The position numbers were made by a program, and so were the translations under genes. 64,000 bases of DNA. It comes from CBDIHP01 sp965279195. Its GTDB lineage: Bacteria > Planctomycetota > Planctomycetia > Isosphaerales > Isosphaeraceae. The stretch is taken from NCBI GenBank assembly GCA_965279195.1, contig CBDIHP010000036.1, positions 124,001 through 188,000 of the forward strand, written 5' to 3'. The notes beneath the pieces were generated by a model. It was not told the origin of the DNA. It made no database searches and worked only from the letters and a program-made list of their open reading frames with translations. Shown in pieces: positions 15,385-24,360 of the stretch (positions within the stretch are counted from its first letter, which is position 1; each line of letters starts with the position of its first letter).

Positions 15385-16746
15385 GTGCTCGAAGACGTCC
15401 GTGAACACCCCGCGACCTGGACCCTCGCCGCCGCATGGGTCCTGCTGTTCCTGGCGATGCAGGGCGTGATGTCGTACGTCCGGGCGCACGAGCGTGACCC
15501 CTTGCACCGGCTGAGGTCGGCGGCCATCGGGCCCGGGGCCCTCTCGATCGAGGTCACGCACCTCTTCGGCGACCTCTCGTACAGGGAGATCCGCGAGGGG
15601 CACGTCTGGCGGGCCCTCACGGCGACGTTCATCCACTACAGCTTCTTCCACCTCCTGATGAACGTCTTCGGGCTGATCCAGCTCGGCCGGCTCATCGAAC
15701 CCTGGTACGGGTCGGGGCCATTCCTGTTCCTCTGCCTGATCCTGGGCCTGCTCGGGAACCTGTTCGGCTCGCTCGCGCGGTTCCTCCTGGTGCTCCTCCG
15801 GCAATCGGTCGAGGCCACGTCGTTCTGGCGATCCCTGCCGAAGCCGGTGGTCGACTGGTTCGGGCCGCTCAGCAGCGCCGATGTCCACGCGGCGGGCGGC
15901 TCGACGATCCTCCTGGGGCTCATGGGGATCGCGCTGGTGGTCGGCGTACGGTCGCGGACGCGGATCGGCTCTTACCTCGCCGACCAGATGTGGACCCTGC
16001 TCGGTTTCACCGCCTTGCTGGGCCTGGTGATGCCCGGGGTGGTCGACAACTTCGGCCACGGCGGCGGCGCGCTGGCGGGGATCCTCCTGGGTTTCGCCCA
16101 CCGCCCCTTGATCCGCAAGGCCGAGCGGCCGCGCTGGGTCTGGGGGGGCTGGGTCGCCTCGGTGGTCCTGATTTCCGTCGCCTATGCCGCGCTCTCGACC
16201 CAGAGCGTGGCCGAGATCCGGGAACGCCAGAAGCGATTCGACGCCGAGCAGGCCACCGGACGGCTCCGCGAGATCAATGACGCCGTCATGCTGCTCGATG
16301 CGCTCGGTCCCGTCTATCAATCCATCACGGACCAGGCTTTCGGGAGCATCACGGTCGACGCGGGCGAGCTGTCGAAGCTGCGAGACGGCGTCCTCCCCGG
16401 GCCCCCTCCGCCCCCGGCCGACGGTCAGGACACCAGGCCGATCCCGCCCAATCCGCCCCCGGCCGTTCCCCCGCAGCGTCCGACGATGGACCCCGGCACG
16501 TTCCAGGCGGTCGACCTCCTCGATGCAAGGCTCAAGCGGCTGAACCTCGACCCCGAGGCGGCCGAGGCCGTCGGGCGGCTGATCGCCGGGACCCGCAAGG
16601 CGTTCCGGTCGGATCTCACCTATCCGGACGCGTATGAGTTGCGGTCGGATTACCTGGAAGTCCGCCGGGCGGTCCGGCGACTCCGGGAATCGGCCGACGC
16701 GGGGCTGCGTCAGCCGGCCCCGCCGGCCCCCGTCTCGCCCCGGTGA
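15385..16746 (+). CDS. Rhomboid-family intramembrane serine protease with long C-terminal tail
   Basis: 453 aa, GTG start with AAAGG eight bases upstream. Several membrane helices lie between residues 12 and 240. Family hallmarks: FIHYSFFHLLMNVFGL (His89, Asn93 of the HxxxN helix), nucleophile Ser173 in AAGGSTILLGLMG, and catalytic His225 in VDNFGHGGGALAGILLG. The usual GxSG is GGST here, so the oxyanion-side Gly after Ser is replaced by Thr. After the last helix there is a ~200-residue soluble tail with a coiled segment and a Pro-rich stretch (about 340-375). The enzyme would cut membrane-protein substrates within the inner membrane; none is suggested by neighbours. Confidence 0.87.
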   Translation: MLEDVREHPATWTLAAAWVLLFLAMQGVMSYVRAHERDPLHRLRSAAIGPGALSIEVTHLFGDLSYREIREGHVWRALTATFIHYSFFHLLMNVFGLIQLGRLIEPWYGSGPFLFLCLILGLLGNLFGSLARFLLVLLRQSVEATSFWRSLPKPVVDWFGPLSSADVHAAGGSTILLGLMGIALVVGVRSRTRIGSYLADQMWTLLGFTALLGLVMPGVVDNFGHGGGALAGILLGFAHRPLIRKAERPRWVWGGWVASVVLISVAYAALSTQSVAEIRERQKRFDAEQATGRLREINDAVMLLDALGPVYQSITDQAFGSITVDAGELSKLRDGVLPGPPPPPADGQDTRPIPPNPPPAVPPQRPTMDPGTFQAVDLLDARLKRLNLDPEAAEAVGRLIAGTRKAFRSDLTYPDAYELRSDYLEVRRAVRRLRESADAGLRQPAPPAPVSPR

Positions 16747-16777
16747 GGTCGGGCGGAAGCGTCATCGCTGCAACGCC

Positions 16778-16807
16778 TTGCTGGGATCCGTCCGGCTGCG
16801 TTACGAT
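16778..16807 (+). promoter_or_regulatory. Candidate promoter TTGCTG-N18-TACGAT
   Basis: TTGCTG (16778-16783) and TACGAT (16802-16807), about 84 bp before the GTG start of the sensor protein, in the only sizeable gap of this plus-strand run. Confidence 0.4.
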
Positions 16808-16890
16808 ACGAGGAGTTCCGGCCGAGGGCCCGGCCGCACGCGGGGTGCCTGCCGGGGGAGGCCGCAGCTGCTTGCCGGGGATGTTGTCGC

Positions 16891-18615
16891 GTGGCCGAGA
16901 ATGAGAAGCCACGGCTGCTGGTGATCGAGCGGGACACCCCCGCCGCCCAGGAGGCCCGCCGACGACTCTCCGAGTCCTTCGACGTCGTCCCCGCCCGCAC
17001 CATGGCCCGGGCATTGATCCTGCTCCGCGAGCAGAAGTTCAGCGGGGTCTATGTCGACAGCGGCCAGCTCTCCTCGCTCCACTGGGCGGGGGTCCTGATC
17101 CAGGCCGACGAGGTCCTCGACGCCATCGCCGACGGCGTGGCCGTGGTCGACCCCGACCTCCACATCGTCTGGATGAACCCCGAGTTCGGCCAGCTCGTCG
17201 ATCCCGAGGTCGAGGCCCTGGGCTCGAAGTTCTTCCGGGCCCTCGGCTCGCCCGAAGTTATGGGCACCGAGGGCAGCCCGTTCGAGGCGGCGGTCCGGAC
17301 GAAGCGGGCCGCCGATACGACCCTCCGGATCGAGGCCAACCGCTACCTCAAGCTCACGGCGACCCCTGTCTACGACGGCAGCGGCACGCTCACGAACCTG
17401 ATCGGGCTGACCCGCGACATCACCAGCGAGGTCCAGCAGGAGCAGAAGATCAACGCGATCCACAAGGCCGGCGACGAACTCGCCGACCTGACCCCCGAGG
17501 AACTCTCGGAGATGGGGGTCGAGGAGCGCACCGACCTGCTCAAGTACAACATCGCCCGGCACATGAAGGACCTGCTGGGCCTGGACTACATCGAGATCCG
17601 GCTCCTCGACCGTTCCAACAGCCGGCTCGTGCCGCTCCTGACCGAGGGCATGACGCCGCTGGCCGCGAACCGGGAACTCTACGCGTCGAAGGAAGGCAAC
17701 GGCGTCACCGGCTATGTCGCCGCCACGGGACAGAGCTACCTGTGCCCCGACTCCGCCAACGATGGCCTCTTCCTCGAAGGCGCCGCCGGGGCCCGCAGCT
17801 CGCTGACCGTCCCGCTGATTTACCACGGGACGGTCATCGGCACGCTCAACGTCGAGAACCCCCAGCCCAACGCCTTCGACGAGCGGGACCGCCAGTTCCT
17901 CGAGATCTACGCCCGGAACGTCGCCTCCGCGCTCAACACCCTGGAGCTGCTCCAGGCCGAGAAGCGGAGCACGGCCACCGCGTCGGTCGAGGCCATCAGC
18001 CGGGAACTCGCCCTGCCGATCGACGACATCCTGAGCGACGCCACGACCGTGCTCGACCGCTACGCCGGGCACGACGAGGAGATCATCGCCCGGCTCCGGC
18101 ACCTGCTCTACCGGGCCCGCGAGATCCGCTCGCTTGTGCAGAAGGTCGGATCCACCATCGCCCCCGACCCCAGGCGGAGCGGGCCCAGGCCGTCGCAGAA
18201 GCTCGCCGGGGCGAACCTGCTGGTGGTCGACGCCGACGAGACCGTCCGGCGCGCGGCCCACCAGCTCCTGGGGCGGCACGGGGCGATCGTCGAGACGGCC
18301 CGGGACGCCCACGAGGCGATCGCCCTGGCCAGGCAGACCGACTACTCGTCTGCCCTGGTCGACATCCGCCTGCCCGACCTCGACGGCTATGAGACCTTCC
18401 GGCGTCTGCGGGAGGTCCAGCCGGGCATCCCGATCATCCTCATGACCGGCTTCGGTTATGACCCGACGCACTCGATCGTGAAGGCCCGCCAGGAGGGCTT
18501 GCAGACCGTGCTCTACAAGCCGTTCCGTGTCGACCGGCTCCTCGAAGCCGTCGAGCAGGCGCTCCGGCCGTCGGTGGCCGAGTCGGGCGAGACGGGCGAG
18601 GCGGGCCCCGCATGA
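16891..18615 (+). CDS. PAS-GAF-receiver signalling protein without a kinase catalytic domain
   Basis: 574 aa, GTG start. Residues 8-60 resemble a receiver domain without the phospho-acceptor. About 70-190 is a PAS domain (VLDAIADGVAVVDPDLHIVWMN ... LIGLTRDITSE). About 215-370 is a GAF domain (RLVPLLTEGM ... SLTVPLIYHGTVIGTLNVE). About 375-430 is a helical dimerisation-like segment with no obvious phospho-His box and no HATPase domain after it. About 443-565 is a complete receiver: acidic pair near Asp447, phospho-acceptor Asp491 (VDIRLPDLDG), and Lys543. It can therefore sense and receive phosphate but not make it, and would need a partner kinase. It overlaps the metallophosphoesterase start by 4 bp. 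Confidence 0.88.
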   Translation: MAENEKPRLLVIERDTPAAQEARRRLSESFDVVPARTMARALILLREQKFSGVYVDSGQLSSLHWAGVLIQADEVLDAIADGVAVVDPDLHIVWMNPEFGQLVDPEVEALGSKFFRALGSPEVMGTEGSPFEAAVRTKRAADTTLRIEANRYLKLTATPVYDGSGTLTNLIGLTRDITSEVQQEQKINAIHKAGDELADLTPEELSEMGVEERTDLLKYNIARHMKDLLGLDYIEIRLLDRSNSRLVPLLTEGMTPLAANRELYASKEGNGVTGYVAATGQSYLCPDSANDGLFLEGAAGARSSLTVPLIYHGTVIGTLNVENPQPNAFDERDRQFLEIYARNVASALNTLELLQAEKRSTATASVEAISRELALPIDDILSDATTVLDRYAGHDEEIIARLRHLLYRAREIRSLVQKVGSTIAPDPRRSGPRPSQKLAGANLLVVDADETVRRAAHQLLGRHGAIVETARDAHEAIALARQTDYSSALVDIRLPDLDGYETFRRLREVQPGIPIILMTGFGYDPTHSIVKARQEGLQTVLYKPFRVDRLLEAVEQALRPSVAESGETGEAGPA

Positions 18616-19754
18616 CCTGGCTGATCGGCCTCTGGCTCGTGGCGGCGGCGTTCGGCCATCTCGTGCTCTCGATCGTTTGCGTCAACGTCCTGCACGGCCT
18701 GGGGATCCGGCTCAAGGGGCCGGTGATGGACCTGGCGTCGCTGGCCTTGCTCGGCTTCGCCGGCCTGGGGTTCGTCGCCATCCTCGGGGTCGGCTGGTTT
18801 TCCCATCCCTGGCCGACGTGGCTGGTCGCTTACGCGATCCCCTGCGCCTGGATCACGCTCGTTGCCGTGCCCGCCGTAACGATCCAGCGGGCCCTCCGCG
18901 GGCCGCCGCCCGGCACGTCGCTGGAGGTGACCGAGGTCCGGGACGTCGCCGCTGAGCTGGGCCGCGAGGCGTTGGTCGGCGAGGCCCCGCTGAACTGGCT
19001 GTTGAAGTTGCCCGGGAACGAGTCGTTGACCTTCGCGAAGGTCGAGGCCGAGGTCGCCATCCCCGGCCTGCCGGACGCCCTCGACGGCCTGACGATCCTC
19101 CACCTCACCGACTTCCACTTCAACCACCGCTACCGCCGGGCCTTCTTCGACGCCGCCCTCGGAACCGCGGCGCATTGGGAGTCGGACCTGGTCGTGTTCA
19201 CGGGCGACCTGATCGATGACGAGTCGACGACCGATTGGATCGGGCCGCTGTTCTCGACTCTGCGGGGCCGCCTGGGGCAGTTCGCCATCCTCGGCAATCA
19301 CGACTACTCGCACGGGCCCGACGCCGTCACCCAGGCCCTCCGCGAGGCCGGATTCGACGAGATCGAAGGGGCCTGGAGGCGGGTCGATCGAGGCGGGGCG
19401 GTCATGGGAATTGGCGGGACGTCGTCCCCCTGGGGGCCGGTGCTCCACCTCGACGAGTGTCCGGCCGATGCCGACTTCCGGCTCGTCCTGAGCCATTCGC
19501 CGGATCAGTTCCCCCGGCTGTCGCGGGCGGGGGTGAATCTGGTCCTCTCGGGGCACAACCACGGCGGGCAGGTTCGAATCCCGGGCTTCGGGCCGATCCT
19601 GATGCCCAGCCGCTACAGCCGCCGCTACGACCGGGGCGTCTTCGCCCGCGGTCGCTCGCGGATGTACGTCAGCCAGGGGCTCGGCGGCAAGCATCCGATC
19701 CGGTTCGGGGGCTGCACGCCGGAGCTCACGAGGCTGACGCTGCGGAAGGGCTGA
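18612..19754 (+). CDS. Membrane-anchored metallophosphoesterase (YkuE-like)
   Basis: 380 aa, ATG overlapping the previous stop (ATGA). Three hydrophobic segments lie in residues 1-95. The calcineurin-like core follows: D167-F-H169, FTGDLIDD, GNHDYSH, a His in VLSHSPD and GHNHGGQ, which together ligate two metal ions. Relatives include YkuE and UDP-diacylglucosamine pyrophosphatase-like enzymes anchored in the inner membrane. The exact phosphoester substrate is unknown. Translational coupling to the PAS-GAF-receiver protein suggests they are made together. Confidence 0.92.
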   Translation: MTWLIGLWLVAAAFGHLVLSIVCVNVLHGLGIRLKGPVMDLASLALLGFAGLGFVAILGVGWFSHPWPTWLVAYAIPCAWITLVAVPAVTIQRALRGPPPGTSLEVTEVRDVAAELGREALVGEAPLNWLLKLPGNESLTFAKVEAEVAIPGLPDALDGLTILHLTDFHFNHRYRRAFFDAALGTAAHWESDLVVFTGDLIDDESTTDWIGPLFSTLRGRLGQFAILGNHDYSHGPDAVTQALREAGFDEIEGAWRRVDRGGAVMGIGGTSSPWGPVLHLDECPADADFRLVLSHSPDQFPRLSRAGVNLVLSGHNHGGQVRIPGFGPILMPSRYSRRYDRGVFARGRSRMYVSQGLGGKHPIRFGGCTPELTRLTLRKG

Positions 19755-19763
19755 CCCCCGTTT

Positions 19764-19850
19764 GGAGTGCGGAAGCCAGGCTTCCGCTCTTCCATATCAA
19801 GTCGTTCGCCCATCGCCTGATGGAAAGCGGCAGCTTCGCTCCCGCACTCC
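19764..19850. repeat. GGAGTGCGG hairpin repeat, copy 1
   Basis: GGAGTGCGG (19764-19772) and its complement CCGCACTCC (19842-19850) bracket 87 bp. The inner hairpin GCGGAAGCC-A-GGCTTCCGC (19769-19787) is perfect. The repeat fills the gap between convergent genes and may serve as a terminator. Related copies are at 28022-28044 and 29803-29945. Confidence 0.75.
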
Positions 19851-19863
19851 AGGGTGAGTCGAC

Positions 19864-22362
19864 TCAGGGGTTCTTCGCCGTCTCGGGCGTGCTGGCCTTG
19901 CTCCGTTCCTTGCTCTCCTGGCGGAGTTTCTCCAGGCGGCTGAGGGGGGCGGCGCCGGGCTTGGCGGAGGAGGCGAGCTGGGATTTCGATCCGCCCTTGG
20001 CCCCGGCCGGGGCCCCCTTCTTGACGAGAGGGGCGTCGATCCGCAGGCGGCCGGTGCCGAGCTGGTGGGTGATCGGCTCGCCGTCCTGCATGACGACGAC
20101 CTGGCAGAAGAGGTTCTTCGCCTCGCCGGCCGGCGAGGTCGGGTCGGTCCGGATCTTGAAGACCAACTCGTCGGTCTCCTTGGTGATCGTCGCCGATTCG
20201 GTCGTGACCTTGTTCGGCAGGCCGATCAGGGTCACCTTCGCCTCGCCGGGGAACGGCGTGGACTGGTTGACCTTCACCGCGATGGTCGTGTCCTTGCCCT
20301 GCTCGACGCTCGCCGGGGCGAACTTCAAGGTCAGGTACTGAGGCGCGACCTTGAGCGTGGCGAACGGGGAGGACACGGTCAGCCGGCCCCGGCCGAAGCC
20401 GCGGCGGTTGCCGGGGGTCTGGGGCGTGCCGGCGGGCGGGGGCTCGGTGTAGGTGCCGTTGACCGTGACCTTCCAGGCCGCCGTCGGGGCTCCGCCGCTG
20501 GCGTTGACCAGGATCGTCGCCGAATCCTTGCCCTCGGGGATGATCGTGTCGGCCTTCGATGAGATGCCCGGCGGGTTCCAGGGGAGCTGGATCGCGATCG
20601 GGGCCTTGAAGCCCGGCTTGCGCTTCGCGACGACCTTCAGCTCCATCGAACCGCCCCGGACGATCGGGACCCTGGGTTCGACGATCTCCAGCGAGTAGGG
20701 GGCCTCCTCCGTCACCGCCACGGCGAGCTTGTCGACCGTCCGGGTCCAGAAGGGGATGTTGTTCTGTCCGAGGACGAGTTCGGCCGTGGAGACGAACTCG
20801 TAGGGGACATCGAGCTTGGAATCGACCGGCTTGCCGACGATCCGGGCCAGACTGCCGCCGACCGGGGCCTTGGCGTCGGCCGAGAACAGCAGGGGCAGGG
20901 TGGTGTTGCCGGCCGTCATGTTCTCCATGGCGATCGTGACGCCCGGGGGCAGGTCGGCGGCGCTGAAGGCCAACTCGCCGCCGAAACCCTCGCGGGCGGC
21001 GTTGATCAGGATCGCCTGATGGTTCCCCTTCGGCACCGCGATGGCCATCGTGCCCGTCCCGCGCCGCAGGGATTCATTGGGCGTGCTGGCGGTGAGCTGG
21101 GTGATGACCGGGTTGAACTCGATGCGGTAGGTGTAGTCGGGCCCGCCCTTCTTGAGGTGGTCGGTGACGCTGAGGCGGTAGACACCGTCGCGCGGGGCCT
21201 TGAACGGGACGCGGCTGTCGGGGCCGCGATTGTCGTCGTTGCTGCCGAGCCGGCGGCCCTTGTCGTCGGTGATCGTCAGCACCGAGTCGAGCGGAGAGCG
21301 GATCTGCCGGGCGACGACGAGCACCTCGAAGGTCTCGCCCTTCTTGGCCGGGAATGTGAAGTAATCGACATCCCCCGCCGTCTCGATGATGCCGTTGACG
21401 GCCATCGGCGGGGCGAACCTCGTGGCCTTCTCGGGCGTGTTGTTGGGCTCGGCCTCGATCACGTTGTCATACGGGCTGAGGCGGAAGACGTTGGGGTACG
21501 GGGCGACGCCCTTGTCGTCCTGCGCCAGGAGCCCGAAGTTCCGCTCGACCGAGTTGGGCAGCTTGACCCGGGTGGTCCGCTCGCCGAGGACGTCGCCGAT
21601 CCAGCGGACGGACGTCTCGGTGCCGATCTTGCCGCCGGAAGGCATGGTTGCGGTCGGGCGGGGGAAGGTGCCGACGTGGAGCCGGTAGAGGCACTGGGCG
21701 TTGCCCGCGTAGGCGGCCTCGCGGACCGCGACGACGTAGGTGCCGTCCTCGGGGGCGATCAGCGACACGAACCCGTCCTGCCAGATCAGGGCGGAGTCGT
21801 CGCTCGACTTCATCTCGAACCGCTTGGAATCGAGGATCGCGACGTAGGGGTCGAAGAGGGTCAGGCCCAGGCGGATGCCCTCGACCTCGGCGGTGATCCG
21901 CTCGCCCTTCTTCGCCTTCACGGCGTAGTAGTCGATGTCCTCGCGGTCGGCGATCCCGTTGACGGTGACGTTCATCCGGATCGCCTGCGGCTTCGCGAAG
22001 TCGTTATTCGGTTCCTTCTCGGCGACGTCGGGCAGGGCGCCGACGCTGAAGGTCTTGAGGGTGCTGATGCCGGTGGCGGTGCGGAGCCGGAAGTCGTGGA
22101 GGCCGAGTTCGGCGTCGGGGGCGATGTGCAGGACGGCGACGACCTCGGCGTCCTTGCCGGCCTTGAGGCTCTTGACGGTGATGCCCGGCTGGTAGAAGAG
22201 GATTTCCTGGGCGTCGGCCAGGCGCTGGCCGGTGATCTTGACCTCGACGTCCGAGCCTCGCTGGCCTCCGACCGGTGCGATCCCCCGCAAGGCGGGGCTG
22301 ATCGCGAACGCCGGGGCGGCGACGACCGTCAATGCGAGCAATGCGGTTGCGATCGTTTTCAT
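19864..22362 (-). CDS. Secreted PPC-domain protein with N-terminal IPT/TIG-like domain
   Basis: 832 aa from ATG 22362, chosen because it gives a clean signal peptide (MKTIATALLALTVVAAPAFA); the frame is open further upstream but covers a repeat element. Residues ~25-110 look like an IPT/TIG domain (LRGIAPVGGQRGSDVEVKITG). Two bacterial pre-peptidase C-terminal (PPC) domains follow, each starting with an E-x-E-P-N-N-D/T motif (EKEPNNDFAKPQAI; EAEPNNTPEKATRF) and ending with DGTYVV/DGVYRLSV. The rest is Ig-like beta domains (APYSLEIVEPRVPIVRGG), then a basic Lys/Ala-rich tail. No protease domain is present. The protein is likely extracytoplasmic and adhesive or structural. It is divergent from the ceramidase-like gene. 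Confidence 0.88.
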   Translation of the reverse strand: MKTIATALLALTVVAAPAFAISPALRGIAPVGGQRGSDVEVKITGQRLADAQEILFYQPGITVKSLKAGKDAEVVAVLHIAPDAELGLHDFRLRTATGISTLKTFSVGALPDVAEKEPNNDFAKPQAIRMNVTVNGIADREDIDYYAVKAKKGERITAEVEGIRLGLTLFDPYVAILDSKRFEMKSSDDSALIWQDGFVSLIAPEDGTYVVAVREAAYAGNAQCLYRLHVGTFPRPTATMPSGGKIGTETSVRWIGDVLGERTTRVKLPNSVERNFGLLAQDDKGVAPYPNVFRLSPYDNVIEAEPNNTPEKATRFAPPMAVNGIIETAGDVDYFTFPAKKGETFEVLVVARQIRSPLDSVLTITDDKGRRLGSNDDNRGPDSRVPFKAPRDGVYRLSVTDHLKKGGPDYTYRIEFNPVITQLTASTPNESLRRGTGTMAIAVPKGNHQAILINAAREGFGGELAFSAADLPPGVTIAMENMTAGNTTLPLLFSADAKAPVGGSLARIVGKPVDSKLDVPYEFVSTAELVLGQNNIPFWTRTVDKLAVAVTEEAPYSLEIVEPRVPIVRGGSMELKVVAKRKPGFKAPIAIQLPWNPPGISSKADTIIPEGKDSATILVNASGGAPTAAWKVTVNGTYTEPPPAGTPQTPGNRRGFGRGRLTVSSPFATLKVAPQYLTLKFAPASVEQGKDTTIAVKVNQSTPFPGEAKVTLIGLPNKVTTESATITKETDELVFKIRTDPTSPAGEAKNLFCQVVVMQDGEPITHQLGTGRLRIDAPLVKKGAPAGAKGGSKSQLASSAKPGAAPLSRLEKLRQESKERSKASTPETAKNP

Positions 22363-22635
22363 CGGTGGTTCGGTGGGGGTGGGCGGCCGGGGGCCGGGGT
22401 GAACCTGGGCGGTCGGGCACGAGTGGGGCGAGAAAGTACCCCGGCGGGGAGAGGAGCCCCGCGCGATCTTGTCCATTGGACCCGCGCCCGGTGTCATCGT
22501 CAACGGCATCTCCTCGTCATCAACCATTTGGTCAACCTTGGCTGAGGCCCGTCCTCGGGACAGAGTGGCCAAGGCGATTGCGACGCGATTTCCCCGGCCG
22601 GCCCTGGCCTTCGCCACTCCCTTCCTGTAACACCT

Positions 22636-22811
22636 GCGCTGGGCGCGGGTCTCCAGACCCCGGCCCAACATCGAACGAAGGAAGCCACACATTCGGGTCT
22701 CCAAACCCGTACGCCGGCGTGGGATTCCCTCGCGGGGATCGGTCTGGAGACCGGGTTCGGCGGTACCTGATCTTGGGCCTGGGGCGGGGTCTGGAGACCC
22801 GCGCCCAGCGC
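22636..22811. mobile_element. MITE-like element with perfect 26-bp terminal inverted repeats
   Basis: The left end 22636-22661 (GCGCTGGGCGCGGGTCTCCA, then GACCCC) is the exact reverse complement of 22786-22811; 124 bp lie between. GGTCT-CC/GG-AGACC occurs at 22648-22659, 22741-22752 and 22788-22799, with a variant at 22695-22708. There is no open frame of transposase type. A related partial copy lies at 4199-4290. The remainder of the 463-bp divergent gap (22363-22825) shows no clear promoter. Confidence 0.75.
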
Positions 22812-22825
22812 GAGGGGCTCTTGGG

Positions 22826-24196
22826 ATGAACTTGATGCGTTGGAATGCCTGGATGGTATGGGCGTGGATGGCACTGTCAATCATCACCCCGGCCCACGCC
22901 GCCGAGTGGAAGGCGGGCGTGGCGAAGCGAGTCATCACCCCCGACACCCCCGTCTGGCTCGCGGGCTACGGATCGAAGCGCGTGCCCGACGGCAAGGTCC
23001 ACGACCTCTGGGTCAAGTCGCTCGCCCTCCAGGACGGCGAAGGGCATCGCGCGGTCCTCATCACCAGCGACTTCCAGGGCGTGCCCAAGGTCATGAGCGA
23101 CCGCGTCTTCGACCGCCTGAAGAAACAGCATGGGCTCGAACGACACCAGGTGATGTTCACCTTCTCGCACAACCACTGCGGGCCGAGGCTCGGGGATGAC
23201 CTGATCGATTATTATCCCGTCGAGGCCGCGCAGGAGAGGCTGGTCGAGGAATACACCTCGGAGATGGTCGCGAAGGTCGTCGAGGTCGTCGCGGAATCCG
23301 TCAAGAATCTCAGGCCTGCGGTCATCGCCACCTCGGCGGGCAAGGCGACCTTCGCCGTGAACCGCCGCAACAACAAGGAGGCGGAGGTCCCCGAGATGCT
23401 CGCGAAGGGGACTCCGCTCGTCGGGCCGGTGGACCACCGCGTGCCGGTGATGACGGTCACCCGGCCGGGCGGCGGTCTGGAGGCGATCCTGTTCGGCTAC
23501 GCCTGCCACCCGACCACGATGAGCTGGACCATCTGGTGCGGTGATTACCCGGGCTTCGCCCAGGTCGAGCTGGAGAAGGCCCACCCCGGCGCGACGGCCC
23601 TGTTCGTCAACACCTGCGGCGGCGACCAGAACCCGCTCCCACGTCGCAAGATCGAACTCTGCGAGAAGTACGGCAAGGAACTCGCGGCGGGTGTCGAGCG
23701 GGCGCTCAAGGGGCCGTCCGAGACGATCGAGCCGACGTTGAAGTCGGCCTTCAGGCTGATCGACCTGGCCTACCTGGAGGTGGTCACCCGCGAGAAACTG
23801 ATCGAGGCATCGAAGGGCAAGAATGAACTGCAGGCCCGCTGGGCCCGGCGGCTCCTCGGGAAGCTCGACGCCGGCGAGGCATTCGCATCGACCTATCCGT
23901 ATCCGCTACACGCCTGGCGGCTCGGCAAGGACACGCTCCTCCTCGGCATGGGGGCTGAGACGGTGGTCGATTATGGCCTGCGGTTCCAGAAGGAGTTCGG
24001 CCCGAAGACCTGGGTCCTGGGCTACGCCGACGACATGATCTCCTACATCCCGTCTCGTCGCGTCTGGGAGGAAGGGGGCTACGAAGGCGGTTCGAACCTT
24101 TATGAATACGGCCGGCCGGCGTACCGCTGGGCGGGCGACATCGAGGACAGGATCGCGAAGGGGATCCGCGAGCTGGTGCGGCAAGTCAGGGAGTGA
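22826..24196 (+). CDS. Exported neutral/alkaline ceramidase N-terminal-domain protein
   Basis: 456 aa. The signal peptide covers about residues 1-26 (AWMALSIITPAHAA). A second ATG at 22838 is possible. The body matches the neutral/alkaline non-lysosomal ceramidase N-terminal domain: WKAGVAKRVITPDTPVWLAGYG, then the zinc-site region FTFSHNHCGPRLGDD and the later GYACHPTTMSW and NTCGGDQNPLPRR. True ceramidases are around 650-700 aa with an Ig-like C-terminal domain that is missing here. Short single-domain members are common in planctomycetes, and the substrate may be another amide lipid or glycan. The gene begins 15 bp after the inverted-repeat element. Confidence 0.88.
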   Translation: MNLMRWNAWMVWAWMALSIITPAHAAEWKAGVAKRVITPDTPVWLAGYGSKRVPDGKVHDLWVKSLALQDGEGHRAVLITSDFQGVPKVMSDRVFDRLKKQHGLERHQVMFTFSHNHCGPRLGDDLIDYYPVEAAQERLVEEYTSEMVAKVVEVVAESVKNLRPAVIATSAGKATFAVNRRNNKEAEVPEMLAKGTPLVGPVDHRVPVMTVTRPGGGLEAILFGYACHPTTMSWTIWCGDYPGFAQVELEKAHPGATALFVNTCGGDQNPLPRRKIELCEKYGKELAAGVERALKGPSETIEPTLKSAFRLIDLAYLEVVTREKLIEASKGKNELQARWARRLLGKLDAGEAFASTYPYPLHAWRLGKDTLLLGMGAETVVDYGLRFQKEFGPKTWVLGYADDMISYIPSRRVWEEGGYEGGSNLYEYGRPAYRWAGDIEDRIAKGIRELVRQVRE

Positions 24197-24360
24197 CGGA
24201 TGTCAAAGGGCTGGCGGGTCTGGACGGGGCGGCCGGGTTTGTGCCCTAATGTTCCGGAACAGGTCGGCCGGACCCAGACGCCCCGTGGCGCGTCCCGGCG
24301 ACGGGTGGAAACGCCGGGGCCGGCCGCGCGGGGCCCCGGATCGCCGCGGATGCTCATCGC

